64,000 bases of DNA from CAVXNB01 sp963763085. Lineage in GTDB: Bacteria; Actinomycetota; Acidimicrobiia; Acidimicrobiales; Bog-793. Below the pieces are notes generated by a model. It was given only the letters and a program-made list of their open reading frames with translations. It was not told the origin of the DNA and did no database searches. Location of the stretch: positions 620,001 through 684,000 of the forward strand of contig CAVXNB010000003.1 of assembly GCA_963763085.1 (NCBI GenBank), given 5' to 3'. Within the stretch, counting starts at the first letter, position 1. Every line of letters begins with the position of its first letter. The position numbers and the translations under genes are program-made. Positions 26,376 through 34,988 of this stretch are shown here, piece after piece.

Positions 26376-27883
26376 CTAGAGGTCGGGCGGTCCCGCCAGG
26401 ACGAGCGAGGCGGCGGCTGTGATGTCCGGACCGAGCGGGCGGTCGGCGAGGTCGCTCGACAGCACGGCGCCGGCTCGCTCGAGCCAGGCGCGCCCCGCCG
26501 GGGTCGTTGGGCCAAGCCCTCGGAGCCCGATCGCGCGACCGCGGCGACGAGCTCGGCGCCGACCACGATGCCGAGGGCATCGATGGCGTCCCCGAGCTGC
26601 TCCACGCCAAGGGGGGCGTGACTGGCGAGATGCTCGATCCCCGCCGAGACGGTCACGGGCCAGCACGACGTGCTCGTCGCCGCGAGGCGCAACCGGTCCA
26701 TCGCCGATTGCGCCGTGTACTCGAGGATCATCACGCCAGAGGCGCCGGGCGTGCCGTCGGTGAGGAATCGGGTGACGCCCGTCATCGAGGGGTCGCAGGC
26801 GAGGCTGAGGCGTGCGAGGGACCCGAGACCCACGCCGGCCAGGGTGCTGCGCACCTGGTCGAGAGCGACCGCGAGCTCGCTCGTGAGAAAGTTCCCGTTC
26901 GCGAGCGCGACATCGCCGTCGTCTCCGGCGATCGCGCCGGCGCAACCGTCTCCGGCGATGAGCGGGTTCTCCGCCGCAGCGTTGATGTCGACCTCTACGA
27001 TCCCGACGAGACGGTCCAGGGAGTCCTGGGCGGCGCCGTTGAGCTGCGGAGCGCACCTGAGCCCGAACGGATCCTGAAGGCTGGCGGCGACCCCGGGGAG
27101 GCCGTCGCCGAGGACCTCGCGCACCCGGCGGGCCGAGATCGACGGTCCCCGGAACGGGCGGGCCGCGTGCACGCGGGGATCGAAGGCGGCGAGGTTGCCG
27201 CCACACGCCAGCGCGCTCAGCCCGGCCACTGCATCGGCCGAGGCGACAAGGCGGGCTGCGTCGGTTGCCAGGAGCGCCGCACGCCCGAGGGTGCACGCAT
27301 TGCTCGACATGAGCGCGAGCCCGTCGCCGGCGCCGAACTCGACCGGTGGCGGTGGGCTGTCGCCGTCGTGCCAGACGCCCTCGCCCGCGAGTGCGAGCCC
27401 GACTTCCGCCAGAGCTGTCAGGTCGCCGGTCCCGATCCCGCCGAGCGCGTGCACCACCGGCGTCGCACCCGACTCGAGCGCGGCGACGATCCGATCCACG
27501 ACCACCGGTTCGATGCCGGCGCCTCCGGCGAGGAGCTGGTTCGCCCGTACGACGAGCAGAGCCCGGGTCTGCGCCCGATCAAGGACCCGCCCGACTCCGC
27601 CGGCGTGGCTCCTGAGCAGAGCAAGGGAGTGGTGCCGCGCCTCGGTCGCCGGCACCGGCTCGAGCAGCTTGGCCCCCACGCCCGTCGTTCGGCCGTAGAC
27701 GTGAGCCCCGCTGGCGATGACTCGTGAGGCGCGCTGCGACGAAGCCTCGACACGATCGCGGGCGGCAGGCGACACGGTGACGCCGGCGCCGAACCGAGCC
27801 ACCGCCGTCACGGCGGCGATGTCGAGGCTCCTCCCGTCGAGCTCGATGGTCGTCCTCGCCGCTTCGGCCGAGCGACCCGTCAC
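26376..27883 (-). CDS. Histidine/phenylalanine ammonia-lyase fold protein with unusual MIO motif (frameshifted)
   Basis: Aromatic amino acid lyase superfamily member, about 502 residues. Recognisable segments: VYGRTTGVGA with the catalytic Tyr63, FGLRCAPQLNGAAQDSLDRL, IVEVDINAAAENPLIAGD and NGNFLTSELAVALDQ. The MIO-forming triad Ala-Ser-Gly is replaced by Gly151-Thr152-Gly153 (GGIGTGDLTAL), and the usual Asn of the L-N-G-T motif reads Ser (LALMSSNACT). A missing base near 26530..26541 breaks the last 55 residues; inserting one restores GLGPTTPAGRAWLERAG and a stop at 26376. The start overlaps the dioxygenase stop (GTGA). Whether Thr can build the prosthetic group is unknown; the enzyme may eliminate a better leaving group than ammonia. 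Confidence 0.83.
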
Positions 27884-28872
27884 GCGTTGCGGGTCGGCAG
27901 GCCGGCGGCCTTCCAGGCACGGATGCCGCCGTCAACGTCGGTGGCACGGAGCAGGCCGAGGTGGCGCAGACTCGCCGCAGCCAGGCTCGAGGCGTACCCC
28001 TCGGAGCACAGCACGATGATCTGCGCGTCGTAGCGGGCAAGCTCGACGATCCGGGCGTCGCTCCTGGGATCGAGGCGCCACTCCAGCACGTTGCGCCCGA
28101 TGATGACCGAGCCCGGCACCTCGCCTTCCTCGCGCCGCTGCTCGAGGGGCCGGATGTCGACCATCGTCGCTCCGGCGGCCATGGCCCGATAGGCGGACTC
28201 GGGATCGAGTCGTTCGATCTCGAGGCGAGCGTCGGCCAGGAGATCGTCGACGCTCTGCAGGGCTCGACGCCGGCGGAGCTCCCGACGCGGCCCTTCCGGC
28301 GACGTCACGACGACGGTCTCGTTCGCGACCAAGCCGCCTGGCGTTAGCTCGTAGTAGGTCATCGTGACGAGCGGCGGCGAGTAGGCGTGGACGCTGACGG
28401 CTTGGGCACTGCCGGAATGGCTGACGTTGTGCACGTGCGCGGGACCGAAGAAGATCCGCTCGGACGCCGACAACCGGCGCGTGCGGACGCGGTGGCCGCC
28501 CCCGGTGCGGAGCTGCTCGAGCAGCACGCCGTCGGCGACGCAGAAGGAGCCGGACGATCCGCCGTGGTCGTGCCAATCGGTGTCCTGCCCCGGTTGCCAC
28601 GCGAGCAACCAGACGTCACAGGTCTCGGAGCGATGGAGCGGCATATACCAGCGCTGGGCGGCCGACGCGACGACGAGGTCCTGCCACAGCCTCCGCTTGG
28701 CCGCCACCGCGCCGGTCAGCAGGCCGAGCTGGCGAGGCGACAGCCGGGCTTGTCCGTGAACGTAAGGGCCAACGAATTCTGCGATCTTCCGCCGGCGGTC
28801 ATCGTCGATGACGGCCGCGCCCGTCGCGCCCTCCTCCACTTCCAACCCCGTGCGGCCTTCGGATGCGAGCAT
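27880..28872 (-). CDS. Cysteine dioxygenase-like cupin fused to a rhodanese domain
   Basis: 330-residue two-domain protein. The N-terminal cupin belongs to the thiol dioxygenase family: iron ligands His101 and His103 (TDWHDHGGSSGSF) and a third His in FGPAHVHNVSHSG (146-151). Residues about 225-325 form a rhodanese domain with TMVDIRPLEQRREEGEVPGS and the active-site Cys289 in VLCSEGYAS. The first half oxidises a thiol to a sulfinate; the second handles sulfane sulfur or sulfite. ATG 28872 follows AGGGGA closely; an upstream GTG is possible. It is the first gene of the operon running to 23586. The fusion suggests that the catabolised compound carries sulfur; whether cysteine is the substrate is not known. 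Confidence 0.88.
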   Translation of the reverse strand: MLASEGRTGLEVEEGATGAAVIDDDRRRKIAEFVGPYVHGQARLSPRQLGLLTGAVAAKRRLWQDLVVASAAQRWYMPLHRSETCDVWLLAWQPGQDTDWHDHGGSSGSFCVADGVLLEQLRTGGGHRVRTRRLSASERIFFGPAHVHNVSHSGSAQAVSVHAYSPPLVTMTYYELTPGGLVANETVVVTSPEGPRRELRRRRALQSVDDLLADARLEIERLDPESAYRAMAAGATMVDIRPLEQRREEGEVPGSVIIGRNVLEWRLDPRSDARIVELARYDAQIIVLCSEGYASSLAAASLRHLGLLRATDVDGGIRAWKAAGLPTRNA

Positions 28873-28974
28873 CGTTCCCCTGGTCACTCCAACTGCCAAT
28901 TCATGCCTTCCAGAAGGGAGAATTGTACCTGATACAGCCGGTGCACTGGAGATACCGCGCACGGGGCGCGGATC

Positions 28975-29026
28975 GGGCCCGGCTTCACAGCCGGGCCCGC
29001 GTCCGTGCACAACCGCCCTAAGGCGG
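28975..29026 (-). terminator. Tandem hairpins after the ABC substrate-binding gene
   Basis: Two hairpins lie just beyond the stop of the binding-protein gene (29032). One is CCGCC/GGCGG at 29013..29017 and 29022..29026 with a CTAA loop. The other is a perfect 10-bp stem, GGGCCCGGCT at 28975..28984 and its complement at 28989..28998, with a 4-base loop. No clear T-run follows, as is common in actinobacteria. They probably end the importer transcript and separate it from the dioxygenase-led operon. Confidence 0.55.
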
Positions 29027-29031
29027 CGGAT

Positions 29032-30753
29032 TCAGCTCTTCGTGGCGTTCCAGAGGAACAACTGCGCCTGCCCCGTCGGGTAGACACCCTTGACGTTCTT
29101 TGCCGTCGCGCAGAGATAGTCGTAGAAGTACGGAAAGATGATCGGAGTCTCGTCGAGGAGAAGCTTCTCGATCTTGGCGGCTAGCGTGCGCTGCTCGGAC
29201 AGGTCAACGGCGGCCACGAACTCCTTCGAGAGCTTGTCGTAGGTGGCGTTGTTGAAGTGAGCGGCGTTCCAGGCGCCCGTACCCTTCTTCTTGTTGTAGG
29301 TCTGAAGCGGCGCCTCGAGATACAGGTTCGGCACCGCCCGGGCTCCGTAGTCGACCAGGCTCATCTCCCCGTCCAGCCAGTCCGACTTCCCGAACACGCC
29401 ATCGCCGTAGTACTTGCCGGGCTCCTCGACCACGACGGTGATGTCGACGTTGATCGCCTGTGCCGCCTGCTGGACGATTGTCGCGAAGTGGGGAATCTCC
29501 TGGGTCGTCTCGGTGAGCAGTGGGGTCGCGAAGCCGCCCGGGACGCCCGCCTTGGCGAGCAGCTGCTTGGCCTTCTTCAGGTCCATGCTGCGCTGGCCGA
29601 CGACCGGGTTGTAGGACTTGAAACCGGGGTAGAACGGGTTGTCGTTGCCGATCACCGCGAGGTCGTCGAACAGCGCCTTGATGATGGCCGGGCGGTCGAG
29701 CGTGAAGGCGATGGCCTGGCGGACATACTTGCTCGTGAACGGGTGCTTGTCGCACCGCATGGAGAGCTGCCGTTGCAGGGCGCACTTCAGCTTGATCACG
29801 TTCCAGTTCCCGTTGAGCAGCTGAGGGCTGATGTTGTAGGTGAACTGGTCCATGACGTCGATCGAGCCGGCCTCGAGGGCCGCGGCCATCGGCTGCTCGT
29901 TGGCGTAGAAGGTGACGACGACCTTGCTCGGCTTGGCCGGTGAGCCCCAGTGGTGCGGATTGCGGACCAAGGTGCAGCCGGACTCGGGTGAGAAGGACGA
30001 GATCTTGAACTTGTTCGTGCCGATGAAGCCGGGACCTACCTTGTTGTAATTGCTGTAGTCGTAGCCGTGAGGGACGATGATCATGTTGTAGTTGTCTTCG
30101 GAGCAGGCGTCGACGAAGCTCGCATCCGGCGCCTCGAGATGGAAACGAACGTGATGGTTGTCGAGCTTCTCGACTCCGCCGGGGCTGAGCGTGCCACCGA
30201 AGACCGACAGAGCGTTGCCGCCGGTTACCGTGCTGGCCTGGGACTTGAAGCTGTAGACGACGTCGTCGACGGTCATCGGCTTGCCGTTGTTGAACTTGAC
30301 GCCCTGACGAATCTTGAAAGTCCAGACCGAGGCGTTGTGGTTCGAGTACCAGCTCGTCGCGAGCCACGGGTGGTAGACCAGCTTCTGGTCGCTGAAGACG
30401 AGAAACTCACCGATGTTGCCGAGCACTTCGAGGCCGCCCTGGTCTTCGATGAGAATCGGGTTGAGTGCCGTGGCAGGTTTGATCATCCCGACATTGATCG
30501 TCCCGCCGGATGCGGCCGCGGTCCTCGGGGACGTGGCTTCCCTTGCGGCGAGCGGGCGCTCGTGACGTTCGAGGACGCCACCGCGGGCGGCGATGATGCT
30601 GCCGACCACTGGGACCGACATGCCGAACATGGTGGCGCGCCGCATGAAGTCGCGCCGCGTGATCCGGTCCCCCAGGTATTCGTCGATGACGTGTTCGAGT
30701 ATCGGCCCGGATTCCTTGCGGATCGGGTCTATCCGACCATAGTCAGTTTCCAC
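29032..30753 (-). CDS. ABC transporter substrate-binding protein, family 5 (peptide/nickel type)
   Basis: 573-residue extracytoplasmic solute-binding protein (SBP_bac_5). The long N-terminus carries a twin-arginine signal, ITRRDFMRR, around residues 31-39 followed by a hydrophobic stretch, so export through Tat is likely. Mature-domain hallmarks: ATSWYSNHNASVWTFKIRQG, NGKPMTVDDVVYSF and RQAIAFTLDRPAII. The GTG start has GGGGGAG upstream. It is the last gene of a dppB-dppC-ATPase-binding protein operon. DppA-type proteins bind peptides but also opines, heme or nickel chelates; with lyase-fold genes on both sides, an amino-acid betaine or peptide-like ligand is possible. Confidence 0.93.
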   Translation of the reverse strand: METDYGRIDPIRKESGPILEHVIDEYLGDRITRRDFMRRATMFGMSVPVVGSIIAARGGVLERHERPLAAREATSPRTAAASGGTINVGMIKPATALNPILIEDQGGLEVLGNIGEFLVFSDQKLVYHPWLATSWYSNHNASVWTFKIRQGVKFNNGKPMTVDDVVYSFKSQASTVTGGNALSVFGGTLSPGGVEKLDNHHVRFHLEAPDASFVDACSEDNYNMIIVPHGYDYSNYNKVGPGFIGTNKFKISSFSPESGCTLVRNPHHWGSPAKPSKVVVTFYANEQPMAAALEAGSIDVMDQFTYNISPQLLNGNWNVIKLKCALQRQLSMRCDKHPFTSKYVRQAIAFTLDRPAIIKALFDDLAVIGNDNPFYPGFKSYNPVVGQRSMDLKKAKQLLAKAGVPGGFATPLLTETTQEIPHFATIVQQAAQAINVDITVVVEEPGKYYGDGVFGKSDWLDGEMSLVDYGARAVPNLYLEAPLQTYNKKKGTGAWNAAHFNNATYDKLSKEFVAAVDLSEQRTLAAKIEKLLLDETPIIFPYFYDYLCATAKNVKGVYPTGQAQLFLWNATKS

Positions 30754-30850
30754 GGTCTCCCCCTTTTGTCAGGTTTGTGGTGTCGGTCGTGCGAGATGAG
30801 TTGGGAGCATAGCGTGCCCACCATAATCAAGCCGAAACGCCTTCGTCACC

Positions 30851-32950
30851 TCAGTTTTCCTGCCCGGAGGGCTCCATCGTATCCGACACTGTCGGCATCC
30901 GAGCCGCGGCCTCCTGCAGGGTGCGGAGATCGGCGAGCGGGATGTGGCAGCTCATCATGTGACCCGGCTCGACCTCGACGAGTGGCGGCTCGGTGGACTC
31001 GCACACCCCGCTCGACAGCCGGCGCGGGCAGCGGGTGTGAAAGACGCAGCCCGACGGGGGGTGGGCCGGGCTGGGGATGTCCCCGGTCAACTTGATGCGT
31101 TCCCGGCGCTGGCCGTCCAGGCTCGGCACCGCCGAGAGCAGCGCCTCGGTGTAGGGATGGTGCGGACCGGAGAACACGGTCTCGGCGAGTCCGAACTCCA
31201 TGACACGGCCGAGGTAGAGCACGGCGATCCGATCGGCCAGGTAGCGCACGACACCGAGGTCGTGCGAGATGAACAGGTACGTCACCTGTTCGCGGCTCTG
31301 GAGGTCGGCGAGCAGGTTCAAGATCGCAGCTTGGACCGACACGTCGAGGGCAGAGGTCGGCTCGTCGCACACGATGACACGCGGGACGCCCGCGAAGGCC
31401 CGGGCGATCGCCACCCTCTGTTTGAGGCCTCCGGACAGCTGGGTCGGATGAAGAGGCAGGTGCCGGTTCTCCATCCGCACCGAGTGCACGATCTCGGTGA
31501 GCCGCGCTTCGCGCTCGGCGCCGGAAAGTCCGGCGAGCTTGTAAAGCGCCCTCCCGATCAGGTACCGAACGCTGTGACGCCGGTTCAGGGCAGAGTCTGG
31601 GTTCTGGAAGACGATCTGCACCGCCTTGAGCTGGTCGTGGCTACGTTCGGCGGAGGTGGAGCCGAGCGGGCTCCCCTCGAGCTCGATCACAGCACCCCCG
31701 TCCGGTGGCGTCAGGCCGAGCAACACGCGCGCGAGCGTGGTCTTCCCGCTGCCCGACTCCCCGACGAGCCCGAGCGTCTCGCCGAGACGGATGTCAAGGT
31801 TCACACCTACGAGGGCCTGCACCTTCTCCCCGCTCACCGAGAAGGTCTTCGAGACGCCCCGGAGGCGGATCACCGGATCCGCTCCCGGGTCTGCGACCAC
31901 GAGCCCCACGTCCTCCGGTGTCGTCCTCGGGAGCGTCGCCGCCCGCTCATGGAAGTGGCAGCGCGATATCCGATCCGCGCTCACCGGGTACATCGGCGGC
32001 TCTTCCTCCAGGCAGCGCTGCTCGGCGAGCGCGCAACGCTCGGCGAAGATGCAGCCGGCAGGCGTTGAACCAGGCGCCGGCAGGAATCCCGGGATCGTGT
32101 CGAGGCGACCATGGTCCTTGCGGTGGCCGCGGCGGGGGATGCAGCGCAAAAGCCCCACAGTGTAGGGGTGCCGGGGCTGCTCGAAGACCTGCTGCGCCGG
32201 TCCCTCCTCCACGATCTCGCCGGCATACATGACCCCGACGCGGTCACACATCTTGGCGATCACGGCGAGGTTGTGGCTGATGAACAGCACCGAGGTGTGG
32301 AATTCCTGGCCGAGCAGCTCCACAAGGTCGAGCACCTCGGCCTCGACGGTGGCGTCGAGGGCGGTGGTCGGCTCGTCCAGGATCAGCAGGGACGGTTCCG
32401 AGGCCAGTGCCATGGCGATGACGACCCTCTGCAGCATGCCCCCTGAGAGCTGGTGCGGGTAGGACTTGAGCACCCGTCCAGGATCGGAGATCTGGACCGT
32501 CTTCAGCGCCTCCTCGGCGCGCTGGAGTGCCTCGCGCTTGCCGAGCCCGGCGATCTCGAAGACCTCGGCGACCTGACGCCCGACGCGGATCGAGGGGTTG
32601 AGTGCGCGACCGGGCTCCTGGTACACCATCGAGACCGTGCCCGCCCTCATCGCGCGCAGCGCGCCCTTGTTCAACGAAGCCAGGTCCTGGCCGTTCACGG
32701 CGATCGACCCCGCGCTGAGCCGCCCGTTGCGCGGCAGGTAGCGCGCGATGGCGAGCGCCATCGTCGACTTGCCGGAGCCGGATTCCCCGACGAGCCCGAA
32801 CGACTCGTGCCGGCCGATCTGGAACGAGACGTCTCGCAGCGCCAGCCGGTCCTTGTCCCGGACCCGGTAGGTCACCTCGGCGTGATCGACCTCGAGCGCG
32901 AGCGCCTGGTCGTGGGTGGCGTCGAGGTCCGCCGGGGCTTCGATGGTCAT
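30851..32950 (-). CDS. ABC transporter, two fused ATPase domains (DppD-DppF type)
   Basis: 699-residue energising subunit with both nucleotide-binding domains in one chain. The first has Walker A GESGSGKST (55-63), signature LSGGMLQRV and Walker B LLILDEPTTALD, and ends with the oligopeptide-transporter extension (HPYTVGLLRC, CxxxxRC cysteines). The second begins near 345 with Walker A GESGSGKTT, signature LSGGLKQRV and VIVCDEPTSALD, and the same C-terminal extension. ATG 32950 overlaps the dppC stop (ATGA). The frame happens to be open far upstream because of the dppC frameshift, giving a false longer protein. Confidence 0.94.
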   Translation of the reverse strand: MTIEAPADLDATHDQALALEVDHAEVTYRVRDKDRLALRDVSFQIGRHESFGLVGESGSGKSTMALAIARYLPRNGRLSAGSIAVNGQDLASLNKGALRAMRAGTVSMVYQEPGRALNPSIRVGRQVAEVFEIAGLGKREALQRAEEALKTVQISDPGRVLKSYPHQLSGGMLQRVVIAMALASEPSLLILDEPTTALDATVEAEVLDLVELLGQEFHTSVLFISHNLAVIAKMCDRVGVMYAGEIVEEGPAQQVFEQPRHPYTVGLLRCIPRRGHRKDHGRLDTIPGFLPAPGSTPAGCIFAERCALAEQRCLEEEPPMYPVSADRISRCHFHERAATLPRTTPEDVGLVVADPGADPVIRLRGVSKTFSVSGEKVQALVGVNLDIRLGETLGLVGESGSGKTTLARVLLGLTPPDGGAVIELEGSPLGSTSAERSHDQLKAVQIVFQNPDSALNRRHSVRYLIGRALYKLAGLSGAEREARLTEIVHSVRMENRHLPLHPTQLSGGLKQRVAIARAFAGVPRVIVCDEPTSALDVSVQAAILNLLADLQSREQVTYLFISHDLGVVRYLADRIAVLYLGRVMEFGLAETVFSGPHHPYTEALLSAVPSLDGQRRERIKLTGDIPSPAHPPSGCVFHTRCPRRLSSGVCESTEPPLVEVEPGHMMSCHIPLADLRTLQEAAARMPTVSDTMEPSGQEN

Positions 32951-33928
32951 TGCGCGAGCACCGACTCGATCGCGTCGGCGACGAGGTTGACCGCCACCAC
33001 GAGCGAGACGATGGCGAGCGCCGGGAAGAGCGTCTCCCACCAGTAGCCCGCGGGGAGATACGAGTAGCTGTAGAAGATGTCGGCGCCCCAGTCCGGCGTC
33101 GGCGGCTGAATCCCGAAGCCGAGGAACGAAAGGGTCGCGATGGCAAAGATCGCGTACCCGAGGCGCACCGTGAACTCGACGAGGATGGGCGAAAACACGT
33201 TGGGGAGGATCTCGGCGAACATGATGTGGATTGCGCCTTCGCCTCGCAGGGATGCGGCCGCGACGTAGTCGAGCTCGCGCTCTTGAAGAACGGCCGTGCG
33301 GACGGTGCGGGCGATGATCAAGGCGAACACGAATCCGATGACGACGATGAGCGTGAGCTTCGAGGGGCCGAGGGCAACCACGAACAGGAACGCCAGGATC
33401 ACCACCGGAAGGGCGAGCACGGCATCGACCAGCCGGCCGACGACGTTGTCGATGACGCCCCTGAAGTAGCCCTGGACGAGACCGATTGCCGTGCCGACGA
33501 CGGTGCCGAGGAGCGTCGCGAGCGGGGCGACGATGAGGATGTCGCGCGAACCGGCGAGGACACGCGAGAGGACGTCGCGCCCGCTCGAGTCGGTGCCGAA
33601 CCAGTGAGCCGCCGAGGGCGCGAGGTTGTACTGGAGGAGGTTCCCCTGGGTCGGGTTGTAGGGAACGAAGTACTGGCTGAACAGTGCACAGACCACCCAG
33701 AAGAGGAGAATTGAACGCGCCGATGATGAAGGTGGGGGACCGCACGAGCTGGTGGAGGTGCTCGCGGCGGATTCTCCGGGCGGAGACGTCGACCGTACCC
33801 GCGGCGGAACCGGGTCTGACCGGGGCCGAACCGGACATCGGCGGAGGCGTGAGCGAGGGAGCCTCGAGATCGACGGGGCTCGCCGCCGACGGGGCCATCA
33901 CGCCGTCACCTAGCTCGCCGCTCGGCAT
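32947..33928 (-). CDS. ABC transporter permease, DppC type (frameshifted)
   Basis: Inner-membrane permease of the peptide/nickel family, about 326 residues with six membrane helices. The EAA loop region (AASLRGEGAIHIMFAEILPNV) and GTDSSGRDVLSRVL segment are typical of DppC. The cytoplasmic N-terminal extension starts at ATG 33928 and reads through VRSPTFIIGAF; a single extra base at 33711..33712 then breaks the frame, and removal gives ILLFWVVCALFSQYFVPYNP, the expected first membrane helix. Start and stop overlap the neighbouring dppB and ATPase genes by ATGA, which supports one intact transport operon before the indel. Confidence 0.9.
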
Positions 33929-34881
33929 CAGTCAGCCCCCTGCAGCCGCACCCGGGGGTTGAGCAAGGTTTGAAGGACGTCGGCGATGATGGTTGCGACG
34001 AGGTAGACGACGCCAATGACGAGAATGCCGGCCTCGAGCATCGGGAAGTCCTTGTCCGTCGCCGCCGTGAAGATCAGCCGCCCGAGCCCGTCATAGTTGA
34101 ACAACGTCTCGACGACGACCAAGCCTCCGATCAGGTAGCCGCACTGGGTGGCGACGACGGTGATCGTCGGCAGCAACGAATTGCGCAGCACGTGCCGGAA
34201 GATCACCACCCGGCGCGGAAGCCCCTTCAACGTCGCCGTGCGCACGTAGTCGGAATCGAGCGCCTCCACCGTCCCCGCCCTGGCCATGCGGGCGATGTAG
34301 CCGAACAGCACGAGGACGAGCGGGATGGCAGGCAGCAACAGATACCTGAGCTGGGTGGCGAAGGAGGCGCCGGCGGGCCAAGCGGCCGTGACGGGGAGCA
34401 CCTTCAACCAGATCGCGAAGACGACGATGAGCACGATGCCTGAGACGAACTCAGGCACGGTCGAGAACGACAGGCCGAAGACGCTGATGAATCGGTCGGT
34501 TCCCTTGCCAACGTGGAGAGCAGCGACGACGCCGCCGAGGATGGCGAGGGGCACCACGATGACGAACGCCACGGCAGCCAGCTTCAGCGAGTGGCCGAGC
34601 GCCGTCACCACGAAGGGGCGTACGGGCGACTGGTACTGGTAGGAGGTCCCCATGTTGCCCCGGACGAAGTCCGAGACCCAGCTCCAGTACTGGGTGAGAA
34701 GCGGCCGGTCGACGCCGAGGCTCTTGTTGAGGGCGTTCACAGCGTGCTGCGACGCGAACGGGCCGAGGATCGCCCGCCCCGGATTGCCGGGCAGGACCTG
34801 GCCCGCGAAGAAGATGATGATGCTCAAGAGGACAAGCGTCACCAACGCCAGCCCCAAACGCTTCAGCAGGAACACCGTCAA
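33928..34881 (-). CDS. ABC transporter permease, DppB type
   Basis: 317-residue membrane permease with six predicted helices. The N-terminus LLKRLGLALVTLVLLSIIIFF, the conserved FVRGNMGTSYQYQSPV segment, and the EAA loop around LRNSLLPTITVVATQCG are standard for DppB/OppB. It pairs with the DppC-type permease, whose start overlaps its stop (ATGA). It begins the importer operon 107 bases downstream of the MIO-lacking lyase homologue, and may be co-transcribed with it. Confidence 0.94.
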   Translation of the reverse strand: MTVFLLKRLGLALVTLVLLSIIIFFAGQVLPGNPGRAILGPFASQHAVNALNKSLGVDRPLLTQYWSWVSDFVRGNMGTSYQYQSPVRPFVVTALGHSLKLAAVAFVIVVPLAILGGVVAALHVGKGTDRFISVFGLSFSTVPEFVSGIVLIVVFAIWLKVLPVTAAWPAGASFATQLRYLLLPAIPLVLVLFGYIARMARAGTVEALDSDYVRTATLKGLPRRVVIFRHVLRNSLLPTITVVATQCGYLIGGLVVVETLFNYDGLGRLIFTAATDKDFPMLEAGILVIGVVYLVATIIADVLQTLLNPRVRLQGAD

Positions 34882-34988
34882 GCCGTGGACCCCCTTCCCC
34901 CAGCTTGCAATACGGTCCTAAGCGGGCCGACGAACGACGGTACCAGTGGTGAACGCTAGCGGCCGAGATCCAGGAGCACAACGCGCCT

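Noticed and set aside
30851..33928. Apparent 1025-residue permease-ATPase protein
   Set aside because: It arises from the dppC indel at 33711; the ATPase starts at ATG 32950 and the permease continues in another frame.
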